Source: Sternotherus odoratus (Eukaryota; Chordata; Testudines; Kinosternidae). From it: a DNA stretch of 64,000 nt. Made by a program: the position numbers and the translations under genes. The notes under the pieces were generated by a model. That model was given only the letters and a program-made list of their open reading frames with translations, had not been told where the DNA came from and searched no databases. Positions 11,742-22,914 of this stretch are shown here, in pieces; the first letter of the stretch is position 1, and the number at the start of each line of letters is the position of its first letter. The DNA lies in NCBI GenBank assembly GCA_032164245.1, contig JAVMKO010000006.1:201001-265000 (forward strand), read 5' to 3'.

Positions 11742-12730
11742 TAATTTCCTTTTAACTAACCCCCTCATTTTTGCATAGTTCCCCTTCCTGAAATTAAATG
11801 CCACAGTGTTGGGCTACTGTGGTGTTGTTCCCACCACAGGAATGTTAAATGTTATCATATTATGATCACTATTTCCAAGTGGTCCTGTTATAGTCACCTC
11901 TTGGGCCAGCTCCTGCGCTCCACTCAGGACTAAATCAAGAGTTGCCTCTCCCCTTGTGGGTTCCTGTACCAGCTGCTCCAAGAAACAGTCATTTAAAGTA
12001 TCGAAGAATTTTGTCTCTGCATTTCATCCTGAGGTGACATGTACCCAGTCAATATGGGGATAATTGAAATCCCCTACTATTATTGAGTTCTTTATTTTGA
12101 CAGCCTCTCTAATCTCCCTTAGCATTTCATTATCACTATCACTGTCCTGGTCAGGTGGTTGATAATAGATCCCTATTGTTATATTCTTATTAGAGCATGG
12201 AATTACTATCCATAGAGATTCTACAGAACATGTGTATTCATTTAAGATTTTTAATTCATTTGATTCTACATTTTCTTTCACATATAGTGCCACTCCCCCA
12301 CCACCACGACCTGTTCTGTCCTTCTGATATATTTTTTACCCCGGAATGATTGTGCCCCATTGATTGTCCTCACTCCACCATGTTTCTGTGATGCCTATTA
12401 GGTCAATATCCTCCTTTAACACAAGGCACTCTAGTTCACCCATCTTATTATTTAGACTTCTGGCATTAGTGTACAAGCACTTTAAAAACTGGTCACTATT
12501 TATCTGTCAGCGCTTTTCTGATGTGTCAGGTTTTTTATGTGATAGTTTCTCGTCTGATCTGGCCTCTCCTTTATCCTTTTCCATCCTCTCCTCCCGACTA
12601 AACCCTAGAGAATCTGTATCAGTAGACCCTCCTGTAAGAGAAGTCTCCATCCGATCCACGTGCTCCTCTGCAGCAATCGGCTTTCCCCTATCTCTTAGTT
12701 TAAAAACTGCTCAGCAACCTTTTTAATGTT
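11742..12730 (-). pseudogene. CR1 ORF2 endonuclease (APE-type) domain
   Basis: The 12293-12024 frame reads MALYVKENVESNELKILN, then IGIYYQPPDQDSDSD and IIVGDFNYPHIDWVHVTSG, which hold the conserved metal and DNA contacts of apurinic-type LINE endonucleases. A TGA at 12024-12026 interrupts it. The same frame continues past the stop with KFFDTLNDCFLEQLVQEPT, LDLVLSG and GPLGNSDHNMI, including the Ser-Asp-His motif near 11870-11850. The domain nicks target DNA to prime reverse transcription. The N-terminal part (12294-12730) is present but broken. Confidence 0.8.
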
Positions 12731-12757
12731 TAGTGCCAGCAGTCTGGTTCCACTTTG

Positions 12758-13683
12758 GTTTAGGTGGAGCCCATCCTTCCTGTATAGGCTCCCCCCATCT
12801 CAAAAGTTTCCCCAGTTCCTAATAAATCTAAACCCTCCTCCCTACACCATCGTCTCATCCACACATTGAGACTCTGAAGCTCTGCCTGCCTACCTGGCCC
12901 TGCGCATGGAACTGGAAGCATTTTTGAGAATTCCACCGTAGAGATCCCGGATTTCAATCTCTTTCCTAGCAGTCTAAATTTGGCCTCCAGGACATCTCTC
13001 CTGCCCTTCCCTATGTCATTGGTACCTACATGTACCACGACCACCGGCTCCTCCAAAGCACTACTCATAAGTCTAACTAGATGTCTCGTGAGATCCGCAA
13101 TCTTTGCACCAGGCACGCAAGTCACCATATGGTTCTCTCGGTCATCACAAACCCAGCTATCTATGTTTCTAATGATCGAATCTCCCATTACTAACACCTG
13201 CCTTTTCCTAATGACTGGTGTTCCCTCCCCTGGAGAGGTAACCTCAGTGCGAGAGGATACCCCATCACCACCTGGAAGGAGGGTCCCAACTATGGGAAGG
13301 TTTCCCTCTGCTCCCGTTGACTGCTCTCCTTCTCTGGGCCTTTCATCCTCCTCAACAGTGCTGGGGCTGTCTGACCAGAGGTGGGACAAGTCTACAGTGT
13401 CCCTGAAAGCCTCATCAACACACCTCTCTGCCTCCCTTAGCTCCTCCAGTTCCACCACCCTGTCCTCTAAAGCCTGTACACTGTCTCTGACAGCCAGGAG
13501 CTCCTTGCACCGAATGCACACATACGCCACCCGCCCAGAGGGCAGGTAATCATTATCAGTAGGAGAATTATTATCAGTAGGAGAAAAAAAAAACACATTT
13601 TGAAACTTCCGATTGGTTCTCTCATTACAGTAATTGATTGCATTTCCTGAGTTAATTTCACTGACAATAGAAATCCATTTCAA
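12758..13683 (-). pseudogene. CR1 ORF1 protein with SGNH/GDSL esterase domain, frameshifted
   Basis: The open frame has 307 residues. Cys56 and Cys59 (YVCIRCKELL) suggest part of a zinc-binding unit. Residues about 62-95 are heptad-like and rich in Glu and Leu, a likely coiled coil for self-association. The esterase fold follows: GDSIIRN with the nucleophile Ser near residue 167, and VHVGTNDIGKG near residue 215. The third conserved box, DGLHLN with the catalytic His, is at 12758-12775 in another frame, so a shift just upstream has cut it off the open frame. In CR1-group LINEs this protein accompanies the element RNA. The loss of the His box makes this copy inactive as an esterase. The start codon is not certain, because the 5' end runs into low-complexity sequence. 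Confidence 0.85.
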
Positions 13684-13770
13684 AAGGTGTTTTTTTCTCC
13701 TATTGATAATGGACCATCTACATTTAACAGCCCTCTTAGAATTGGTATGCTAATGTACAATTTTTTTCTT

Positions 13771-13825
13771 TCTAGTTAGTCTCTAAGGTGCTATAAGTAT
13801 TCCTGGCTTTCTTTACACTACAGAC
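13771..13825 (+). repeat. Penelope-like element 3' tail fragment
   Basis: AGTTAGTCTCTAAGGTGC followed by a TACTCC-like word and ACACTACAGAC corresponds to the tail block seen in the PLE copies at 33285-33327 and 36355-36400. No coding part is attached. Confidence 0.5.
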
Positions 13826-14586
13826 AGCCACTTACCCCAAGGGTCCTGTATTTGCTCCTCCTTCGCCTGGAGAACTCCCTCTCAAAACTCCCTGGGAGCT
13901 GCAGGCTCCCAACAGCTGCTGGGCACTTCCCCAGGAAACGTTGACTGGTGGAGTCCTATAGTTATGCTCCCTTAGTCACATGCTGGCCTTCCTCACACCA
14001 AGCCAAAGGAGTCTTGCAGAGCTGTGCTCCATAGTGCATGGAGATCTGTGCTTCATGCTGGAGCCAAATCCCTTCTAGTGCAACACAACTGCTGTGGCTG
14101 CATGGCATTCACAACCATCAGTGTCTCTCCAGGACTTGCCTGTGGGTGACAGATTTAAAATAGTCTCACAGTGCTGTTTTACTGGTGTCCTCTGTGCCGA
14201 GATGTAAGAGGACGTCCATCTATAAGACAGGCCCTAAAAACCACAAGTTGCTGGGCTTGGAGTCCCTAGGTGAAGGTCTCTGGCCTGCACAGGGGAGACT
14301 TGCTGAGCAGAATGATCCCTTCTGGCCTTAAAAGCTACGAAAAGCCTGTGAGGGCAGTGCAAACAGCCTGCCCTCATTCCACACTTGAAAGGTGTCTTCT
14401 ACTGACAGGAGTTTCTCGGATTTCAGCCTCAACCCACCAGGCCACTGATACTGCCGCGGAATATTAGCAGCCCGGTGCAGTCCGTGGTACGAATTCCAGG
14501 TCACACTCAAGACATGCTGGGCACTTTTCAGATATCTCAGAAGGCGCACAGCCAGTGTGCTCTGTGATAGAGGAAGGTCAGGGAGC
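13826..14586. other. Unassigned; short repeat remnant at about 14265-14345
   Basis: The words GGTCTCTGGCCTG and ATCCCTTCTGGCCTTAAAAG at 14274-14333 look like the tail of an old interspersed repeat. The rest shows no coding motif. Confidence 0.35.
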
Positions 14587-15088
14587 TGTGGCAGAGTGTT
14601 TGAGGGGAGATATATCAGCTCCAGGTTCATTAGGGCATGGCTCCCTGTAGACTAGGGAAGCAGGCAGCAGGTTAATTAGGAGCACCTGCTGCCAATTAAG
14701 GCCTTAATAAAAACCCCTGCCTCAGGCAGACAGGTGTGGGTGTTTGGAAGGAGTTTGGAGGCGTTGGAGCAGAGAGCAGTTTGGAGGCATTGGAGCAGAG
14801 AACAGTTTGGAGGCGTTGGAGCAGAGAGAGTTTGAAGAAGTGCTGTGGTGAGCTAAGAAAGACCCAGACCTTAAGTAAAGTAACACCTGGCTTGTGTAGA
14901 GAGAGGGCAGGAAGCCCCCCCACAAGCTGAAGAGTAGGAGAGGGAAGTAGTCCAGGGGAAGGAGTAGCTAATCCCAGTGGTTTACCGCTATCCTCAGGGC
15001 CCCTGGGCTGGGACCCGGAGTAGAGGGCGGGCCCGGGTCCCTCCCTCTCCCCGCTAGGATACTTGTGGGACAGTTAATACCCTGTTCA
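14587..15088 (+). mobile_element. Probable solo LTR, TGTGGCAGAG family
   Basis: The unit starts TGTGGCAGAGTG and probably ends TAATACCCTGTTCA, similar to the end of the LTR at 7628-8355. The flanking 5-mers GGAGC and GAGGC match at only three positions, so the right end is less sure than elsewhere. It contains an AATAAA at 14706-14711, a minisatellite, and a GC-rich block near 14990-15050 that recurs, inverted, in the LTR-like sequences at 11230 and 39840. Confidence 0.6.
14752..14829 (+). repeat. Three copies of a 26-bp tandem repeat
   Basis: The unit AGTTTGGAGGCGTTGGAGCA plus GAGAGC is repeated three times with one or two changes. It lies in the LTR and translates to an open frame on the plus strand (14736-14930) that I regard as accidental. 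Confidence 0.85.
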
Positions 15089-16499
15089 GAGGCAAGAAAA
15101 AGGCTCCCTGAATTCCCCCACAAGAAGAGAAAGCGCAGGACCCATCAATATCGTGGGAGTAATTTGCCACAGCCCCAATGGAAGGTCTGTAGCTGCTCCT
15201 CCGCTCCCTAGTAACGACAGGTCATAGCTTCCTGAGTCACCCTCAAAAGACAGATTCTTCTGACTGTCTGTCCGTAAAGAGGGTTTCACCCATTACGCCC
15301 AAGTACCTGCACCACTAACTATGTCAGACCGGCCAGCACAGTGCTGACGCCAATTAACGCCACTCGATTTTATTACTGCACAGAAAAGTGGCTCCCAGAG
15401 GAGTAACTACTGTGCACTTAGTAGCACCATATTTACAGCTTTGAAATTTATCTCTGTGCCATTTTAGCTGTATTTGAAATGCTTTAGAGCACTAATGTTA
15501 GCCAGGAGGGCTGTTACTCACCTTGTGTCTGGAACAGTGTCAGGTATTTTTCATCCTGACAGCCTTCTATGACTAGTGTTTTAAAATGGGGGATCAGTAT
15601 AGCGCCAAACTCCAGGCTGGGATTAACAAGGACTCTCTGAAAGTCATGTGGTTTGCACGCTAATGAATCTCCAAATAGCAGCTACCCACCAGAAGTGTGA
15701 ACAGGGGGTGCATTTTGGCAGCTTTCTAGAGCTGCATGGGAACGGTTTTCCCATTTGTGGAGCATTTTCTCTATTTCAAATGTTTTTCCTTGGACAAAGT
15801 CAAAATCTGAAAAAAATTCACAAAATGGAAATCTGAAAAAGAAAGTTGGTTCAGTTCAACTGAAATATTTTGTTTTGATAATTTGAAAACATTTCAATAC
15901 TGACCATTTAAAAAAATACTATAATTAGTTTAAATTTTGAAATTAAAAAAAGTCATTTTGAACCATAAAACTGGAATGTTATATTTTGAAAATGTAGAAA
16001 CAAATTATTTCAAAATATTTTTCTGCAAAAAAAGTTGTCAAGAAATTAGTCGAAGCCATCCCATTCCTGCAAAAATTTCAATAGCAACGAATCAACATTT
16101 TCTGGCCAAACAAAAAAGAAAAAGTTTAATTGACAAATTCCTGACCAGCTCCATAGATTTCTTTTAAATTACCCATCTGGTGACAAACTAAGTCTCTTGC
16201 TGTCAATCTTGGCGTATTACTGCTGAACATGGTACACAAAGGAATTGTGTTATAATTCTTAGAAAAGGTGGATCATTGGTATAGTCCATCACTCGTTGAG
16301 TTACTGTATTTATAAAGGCAGAATTTTAAGGGAATATGTTTGACTATAGCATCAGTGGATATGCGAGCATTACATCAACAGGAGAGGGAAAATTGCCACA
16401 CAATTGTTGTATATGATATTCCTATATAATTTAATAGAAGATGAGAGTTTTCCTATAGGGACTGTCCCTATGAAAGTCTCAGGGAAGGAGAAAATCCAA
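15089..16499. other. Unassigned; very AT-rich tract at 15760-16170
   Basis: The AT-rich tract repeats words such as TTTTGAAA, TTCAAAAT and AAATTTC on both strands, which suggests an eroded MITE or simple repeat. The open frame 15937-16167 is Lys/Phe-rich and probably accidental. Confidence 0.4.
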
Positions 16500-17740
16500 C
16501 TGGAGCAGAGGGAAATGATCTGATACTTGGGACCCTCCTTTCAGATGATGTTGTGGTATCTTCTCACACTAAAGATAACTCTCCGAGGGAAGGGAACTCC
16601 AGTTATTAGGAAGAGACAGGTATTAGTAATGGGAGATTCAATCATTAGAAACATAGAGAGCTGGGTTTGTGATGATCAGGAGAATCACCGGGTGACTTGC
16701 CTGCCTGGTGCTAAGGTTGCGGATCTCTCGAGACACGTAGACAGACTTATGTGTAGTGCTGGGGAGGAGCCGATGGTCATAGTACATGTAGGTACCAATG
16801 AGCTAGGGAGGAATGGGGAGAGGTCCTGGAGGCCATATTTAGGCTGCAAGGTAAGAGACTGAAGGCCAGGACCTCCATGGCATTCTCCAAAATGCTCCCA
16901 GTTCCACACACAGGGCCAGTTAGACAGGCAGAACTGCAGGGTTTCAATGCGTGGATGAGATGATGGTGTAGGGAGGAGGGGTTTAGATTTATTATGAACT
17001 GGAGAAGCTTTGGGAAAGGGGGAGCCTATGCAGGAAGGATGGGCTCCACCTAAACCAAATTATAACCAGATTGCTGGCACTTACAATTAAAAAGGTCGTT
17101 GAGCAGTTTTTAAATTAAGGGCTGGGGGAAAGCCAGCAGGTGCGGAGGAGCACATGGTTCGGACAGAGATGTCCCTTGTGGGGGATCTATTAATAGAGAT
17201 TCTCTATGTCCCAGTAATGAGAAGAGGATGGAAGATGGTAAAATACAGGTAGCATCTGATGAGAAAAATTTAAATGAAAAAAAGTCCCATTCAATTACAT
17301 CATGTAATGCCCAACAGCTAAAAAGTGGCAAGTTTTTAAAGTGCTTTTTTTACCAGTGCTGGAAGTCTAATTAATAATAAGATGGGTGAACTCGAGTACC
17401 TCGTATTAAATGAGGATGTTGATATAATAGGCATAATAGAAACTTGGTGGAATGAATATAATCAATGGGACACAGTAATACCAGAGTACAAAATATATTG
17501 GAAGGTCGTGCTGGTGGGGGAGTGGTACTATATGTGAAATAAAGCATAGAATCAATTGAAGTAAAAATCTTAAATGAACCAAACTGTACCATAGAATTTC
17601 CATGGGTAGTAATTCCATGCTCTAATAACAAGACTAAAGCAGTAGGGATATATAACCAAACACCTCACCAGGACAGTGATAGTGACTGTGAAATGCTCAG
17701 GGAGAGTTGGAAGGCTATTAAAATAAAAAGCTCGATAATA
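16500..17740 (+). pseudogene. CR1 fragment: ORF1 esterase and endonuclease remnants
   Basis: The frame 16527-16862 has GKGTPVIRKRQVLVMGDSII, then LPGAKVADLSRHVDRLMCS and VIVHVGTNELGRNGE, matching the ORF1 of the 8938-13700 element. Asp of the GTND box is changed to Glu. The His-box sequence GATGGGCTCCACCTAAACC is at about 17038-17056. Downstream, broken frames give LEYLVLNEDVDIIGIIETWW (17393-17453) and GGGVVLYVK, parts of the endonuclease. The copy ends near 17740, before the GDFN box, and has several stops. Confidence 0.8.
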
Positions 17741-17744
17741 ATAA

Positions 17745-17860
17745 TGATCCTGAACATGTGAGCAAGACAGAGTGCCCAGGCCTTAAAGAAGATCCACTGT
17801 TAGGTTCACCCCATCCAGTGTCCCACCTCCAGTCCCTGATGCTTTAGAGGAAGGGAGGGG
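17745..17860 (+). repeat. Interspersed repeat copy, family of 3430-3625
   Basis: ATGTGAGCAAGACAGAGTGCCCAGG followed (in pieces) by CACCCCATCCAGTGTCCCAC and CTCCAG matches the second half of the copies at 3430 and 26530. It abuts the truncated end of the CR1 fragment. Confidence 0.5.
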
Positions 17861-18379
17861 GGGAAATCTACCAGAGAATACATCTGGCCAATTGTGCATC
17901 AGAGAAGAAAAATCCTTTTTGTCCCCTGCAGACTGAGATTTGATTTCATCGTTGTGATAACGCAGAGATGCAAGTTTAACTGGCATGTTGAGTCAATGCA
18001 GGCAATCCTGCACTCCCCATGAGACATGAATGAGGGGATGAACAGGGGGATTTATGGATTGACAGACTGCAAGGGCAGAAAGCCTCATGACCATGCAGCC
18101 TGACCCTAACTCCTGCTGTACACATAGGCTGTAGAATTTCTCCCAGAACCTGGATTGAAGCGTATATTTTAGAAAGCTGTCTAATCTCCTCTGAAAGTCC
18201 CCAATCAGAAGGGTACGCATGTCACCTTTTCCTACTGTGCTGGTCTGTCTTTACGCAATACATTGGCTAAGCTTGGTTATTTGATCTCCTGAACATTTAA
18301 AATATTGAGCCACAAGTGTCGCTAATCAAGCAGCTTTCCATTGTAATGAGGATGGCTGGGCAGCTGCTCAAGCACTCAG
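17861..18379. other. Unassigned sequence
   Basis: No coding motif or repeat boundary recognised. Confidence 0.4.
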
Positions 18380-19200
18380 GCAGGACTGAGCCAGCAGTTC
18401 AATGAGCCCGTGCCCTATGGCAGGGCGGGCAGCACACAGCCACTCAAGGCTCAGGCCCTCAGGCAGGTGGTCTGAGCAACAGGAGTTCAATAGGCCCAGG
18501 CCCCGGGGCAAGACGGGTTACACACAAGCAGACAAACAGTCAGGGCTCAGAGCCCCAGGCAGGAATTCAATAAGCGGGGCAGCACACACAAAGTCAGGGC
18601 TCAGACTCTGGCAGGGGCTGGGCAGTAGAACTCTGGTAGCAATGTCAGACTTCCGGCTGTCTGGTAGAGGGGGAGATGGCCACCCACAAGTGAGGGTGGC
18701 AGGCGGGACACAGGCCCTCCCACTCCACCGCATCCCAGCCCGGGGTCCTAGCAGCGGCAGGAGACCCGCTGCTGTCAGTGGGGATCCTGACCACAACACA
18801 CTGACATTGGCTCTGAGTCTACCCCGAGCTGCTTCCAGACTCCCCCTCAAATGGTACCTGGGACAGGGATGTGTCTTCACAGGGCTCCAGGACCTTGGGC
18901 TCCTCGGGGTCGTCGGCAAGGGGCAGGTTCAGTGGCTCCTCCGGATATCTGGCAGGAGGTAAGCTCAGCCCATCCTCGGGATTACTGGCTTGGGGTAGGC
19001 TTGGCAGCTCTGCTGGGTAACAGATGCTTGGTAAGCTTGGCCAGTCCTCCTCCGGATAGTGGGCATAGGGTAGGCTTGGCCAGTTTGCAGGCTCACCCCG
19101 GGTCCCTGAGGCTTCCTGGTCAGGAGATTCATCAACAGCAGCTGGCTTCTCTGGTGGCTGCCTCCTGAGTGAGCTCTGGAGCCAGGCTTTCATACTTCCT
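18380..19200 (-). mobile_element. LTR-like repeat, same family as 49315-49994, opposite orientation
   Basis: The block order GGAGATGG.CACCCACAAGTG.GGGTGGCAGG, GGCCCTCCCACTCCAC, CCCAGCCCGGGG.CCTAGCAG and CTTCCAGACTCCCC at 18660-18850 is the reverse complement of the middle of the element at 49315-49994. I cannot fix its ends here. A minus-strand frame of 131 residues (19214-18819) runs through it and reflects the tandem repeat described separately. I regard it as non-coding. Confidence 0.55.
18917..19092 (-). repeat. About five copies of a 36-42 bp tandem repeat
   Basis: On the minus strand the repeat translates as SLPYAHYPEEDW, SLPSICYPAELP, SLPQASNPEDGL, SLPPARYPEEPL and NLPLADDPEEP. The period is 12-13 codons with imperfect copies. 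Keeping the frame open through five diverged copies is notable, but the low complexity makes chance likely. Confidence 0.7.
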
Positions 19201-19214
19201 GTCCTGTCCTGCAA

Positions 19215-19765
19215 TTTGTCTAGGTCACTCTGGACCCTTTCCCTCTCTTCCAGTGTATATCCCTCCCACCCCCATTTTAGTGTAATCTAAGAATACTGTG
19301 GGAGACCGTATCAAAAGTTTTGCTAAATTCAAGATATATTCCATCCACCACTTTCCCCATATCCACAGAGCCAGTTTTCTCATCATAGAAGGCAATCAGG
19401 TATGAGTTGCCCTTGGTGAATCCAGGCTGACTGTTCCTGATCACTTTCCTCTCCTCCAAGTGCATCAAAATAGATTCCTTGAGGATCTGCTCTGTGGTTT
19501 TGCTGTGGCTGACCTGTCTGTAGTTCCCCAGGTTCTCTTTTTTTCCTTTTTTAAAATATGGACACTAAATTTGCTTTTTCCCAATTGTCCAGGACCTCCC
19601 TCAATCGCCGTGAATTTTCAAAGATAATGGCCAATGGCTCTGCAATCACATCGGCCAACTCCCTCAGCACCCTTGGATGCATTAGATCTGGCCCCATGGA
19701 CTTGTGCACGTCCAGCCTTTCTAAATAGTCCTTAACCTTTTCTTTCACCACAGAGCTGCTCACCT
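19215..19765 (-). pseudogene. CR1 reverse transcriptase fragment
   Basis: Read on the minus strand: KVKDYLERLDVHKSMGPDLM with HPRVLRELADVIAEPLAIIF (19740-19560), then LEERKVIRNSQPGFTKGNS (19470-19410) and VVDGIYLEFSKTFDTVSH, a motif A with the first Asp changed to Glu. Motifs B and C are missing; a short stretch at 19215-19255 corresponds to the region after motif C. The copy is therefore internally deleted. Confidence 0.8.
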
Positions 19766-20219
19766 ACTCCACATGTTGTGTTGCCCAGTGCAGCAGTCTG
19801 GGAGCCTTTCCTGCAGCACTGGTCTGGGCCACTGTCAGACAGGACACAGGGCAAGATTAACCATGGTCTGATCCAAGACCGCAACTCTTCTAGTCTGTCT
19901 TTTTTCTCCTCTCGGCTGAGCAATGACCAGACTCCCCATTGATAGCAGTTCCTTTAATTTGTATTGTTACAACATAAGTCAAGCCAGCATTTTATTAAGC
20001 TCACTTGTGTCTTCCAGTTACCGAGACACTTAAGGAAAGGTGGATAATATAATACAGAACTTCCCTACAAGAGTTCTAGAGAAACTTCTGGATTTGACTT
20101 TAACCTACTTGTGTTATCATCCTTGACATTTTGGCATTCAACATATAACTCTATGCAAGTTTGTGTTAAATGTCCCTGGGCCTCATTATTCAGCAGTGCT
20201 GAAAGACAATTCACCTTTT

Positions 20220-21000
20220 TGTTTGCTGCGTGAGCACTTTCCCAGTTCTGTCCCATCAGCAGATTTAACAGGTTTATAGATTGTTTCACAGTCTGGGTCA
20301 TGTATATGGATTAGAAAGAAGAAGGGTTCCACCAGTAACCTCTGGGGCTCACAATCAACATTGCCTCACAATCTGATGTATATTTATTTCTGAGAGAGAC
20401 TTTCTTTCCTGCAGTCTGTTTAAAGACCCTAACATCTAATCTGAACTTCTACTGCAGTGACTGAAAATAAAAGCCTACAACTCCCCTGTGAACACCATGC
20501 AAATGCTCCTCTATACCCTCCCGCTGTCACCAGGGATGGGTGTGTGCCTGCTCTAATGATCATGGGTTCAATGAACCAACATGAACTGGGGTCAGACAAT
20601 GCAATTCCAAGTACTCTCATCTATTGTGCAGTAATCCACACCTCAGAACACTTGTTCTCTCCCTGAATTCCTTTGGGCCAACCAGGAGTAATGGCCCGAT
20701 TCTCAGAAGTGCTCAGTTTACAGCACTTATAGCCTGGCATCAAGACACCATTGAACCTTCTCTTTGCTAAGATAAATACATTGAGCTCCTTGAGCCTGTC
20801 ACTGTAAGGCAGGACTTCTAATCCTTTAATCATTCTCATGGCTCTTCTATGACCCCTCACCAATTTATCAACATCAGCATCAGAACTGGACATAGGATTC
20901 CCGCAGCAGTGCCAAATACACAGGTATTCTCCTATTTGCGCATCCAAGGATCACATTAGCCCTTTTGGCCACAGCCTCACACAGGATGTTTATGTTCAGC
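20220..21000 (-). pseudogene. Old CR1 fragment, reverse transcriptase C-terminus
   Basis: The frame 20947-20621 keeps VDKLVRGHRRAMRMIKGLE and LPYSDRLKELNVFILAKRRF, the C-terminal motif of CR1 polymerase, in a diverged form. The 20220-20400 part shows weak similarity to the region around motif C. Several stops are present. Confidence 0.65.
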
Positions 21001-21025
21001 TAATTATCCATCATTCACTAGGAGT

Positions 21026-21208
21026 ATGGTGAAGCACTGGAATGGGTTACCTAGGCAGGTGGGGGAATCTCCTTCCTTAGAGGTTTTTAAGGTCCAGCTT
21101 GACAAAGACTTGGCTGGGATGATTTAGTTGGGGATTGGTCCTGCTTTGAGAAGGGGGTTGGACTAGATACCTCCGGAGGTCTCTTCCAACCCTGATATTC
21201 TATGATTC
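21026..21208 (+). repeat. CR1 3' tail, plus orientation
   Basis: It contains GAAGCACTGGAATGGGTTAC, CTTAGAGGTTTTTAAGGTCC and GGTTGGACTAGATACCTC, and ends TGATATTCTATGATTCTG, the typical CR1 3' end. It lies next to minus-strand CR1 sequence (20220-21000) but in the opposite direction. Confidence 0.85.
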
Positions 21209-21639
21209 TGGGACCAGGCTAATTCTCTGCAAGCATCCTCATTCAATCCTGAGGCACACTGGAAAGAATTCTGAGACAATGCTAGTGTCCAGCAAACACC
21301 TAGTCACCAACCCCACAAAAGAACTTGCAGGTTTCAGTCTACTTTGTAACCATGTTCCATACTGAACCATTTTAGAACATTGTGTGGCCCAAGCAGTCAT
21401 GTCTCACCCCCTTGGAAGATAAGAGGCAATGCACAACATGTCTGAAAGCCCATCACAAACTATGGGCAATACTGGAAATCAGTTCCCACATAGACCATTT
21501 GTCAGTGACATCTCAGACTTACATGAAGACACTCCTGAAGCTACCCACTTGATCACAAACCCTGCCTTGGTTATTTGAACATTGCTAATCACCTCCCTTG
21601 CCATATAAATTAAGAAAGAATCAATAAATATTTTTTTCT

Positions 21640-21975
21640 TCCACATTATTGATAAAAATATTCACTACCAGAGATACAATAACTGATCACTGCAGAACCC
21701 AATAGAAGCACACCCGCTGATGATAATTCCCCATTTACAATTACATTTTGAGACCTATCAGTTAGTCAATTTTTAATCTATTAAATGTGTGCCATGTTAA
21801 TTTGACATTGTTCTATATATTTTAATCAAAATGTTGTGCGGTACCAAGTCAAATGCCCTACAAAGTAAACATAAACTCTATTACGTTTATCAACCAAATT
21901 TGTAATCTCATCATGACCAGATATCAGGTTATTTGACAGAACCTGTTCTCCATAAACCCATGTTGGTTATGAAAA
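21640..21975 (-). repeat. Old CR1/L3-like LINE fragment
   Basis: Words such as ACCAAGTCAAATGCCCTACA (21843-21862) and CCATAAACCCATGTTGGTTA (21951-21970), read on the minus strand, correspond to the region between motif A and the Gly-Phe block of a CR1-type polymerase. No frame is open. Confidence 0.6.
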
Positions 21976-22914
21976 CTGACCAATAGAAAAGTGTGTGTGC
22001 TCACACATGCAGCACCAGACTCCTCTCTGCCTTGTGCTTTCACTTACACCTGCTCAGAGTGAGTGTAAGAGTATAATCAGATTGACTTGGAACCATTTTA
22101 TTCCCCCTTTGCGCAGACAAAGGCACAAGGGCCAATCAATGCAGAATCTGGTCTCTGCTGCTCTTGTTCAAATCAAGGGCAAAAATCTCCTATTAAATGA
22201 TGTCAGTGTAGATAAGGACTGAGCACAAAATTATCCACAAGAAAATCCATAACTTAGATTAACTACAAACTCTTTTCTTCGTATGCCTGGCACACATGTT
22301 CTGCTATGGGTAAAGTATGCAGGGACAGCTACAAGCCAAGATGAACTAGAGAAAAATACCACTGGTAGACAAATCAAAGTCTCAAAACAAGGTATTTATC
22401 TTAATGACCTGTAACAAGAAATAGCTCAACAAAGTCTCTTTCGTCTTTGCCTTCTAAGTAAATCCAGCAATTTTCAAGCCAAAGACATTTACAAAACTAA
22501 AATGAGGGCTGGAGTGGGCTAAAATAAGGCTTCATAATGGAAACTAATTGCAAGCTTAACAATACTGGAAAAGCAACCATCTTTCCAGAGCAACAAAATG
22601 AAATATATGAATCACCATTTTATTGGGATCAGTGTTTATAGAAGGAGAAATAGAGCCGGGTACTGCAGAAGCCCCAAATGCTATGTACAAGAGGATGGGC
22701 CTTTAATTGAAGTTATTATTCGACTTCAGATGTGGCTGGTAAGCACAAGCAAACAACATTTTCTTTTAATCTGAGAAATTAGTTTTTCTCAGTGAATTTG
22801 CTCCAGCCAGCTGCAACTGAAGTCTCCAATTTAATCCTGGCATCTGTTTTGCCTATGAAACCGGTTCAGCTTCCTCTGTTGAGAAATACTATTTACCTGC
22901 CTAGAACATTTATC
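21976..22914. other. Unassigned sequence
   Basis: Nothing recognised. The frame 21995-22222 has no motif that I know. Confidence 0.4.

Larger units (their letters stand above)
8938..13700 (-). mobile_element. Nearly complete CR1 LINE
   Basis: About 4.2 kb of CR1 remains once the LTR at 11155-11737 is removed. Read on the minus strand, it has ORF1 (13683 to about 12758), an endonuclease domain (about 12700 to 11742), a linker, a reverse transcriptase (to 9278) and a 3' tail ending near 8938 with the reverse complement of ACATAAGAACGGCCGTACTG. The same tail occurs at 35975, 57006 and 63138. The breaks I can see are few: a frame change before the ORF1 His box, a TGA in the endonuclease, and a frame change plus a TGA in the polymerase. 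It is the best preserved LINE in the window but cannot be active as it stands. Confidence 0.9.
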
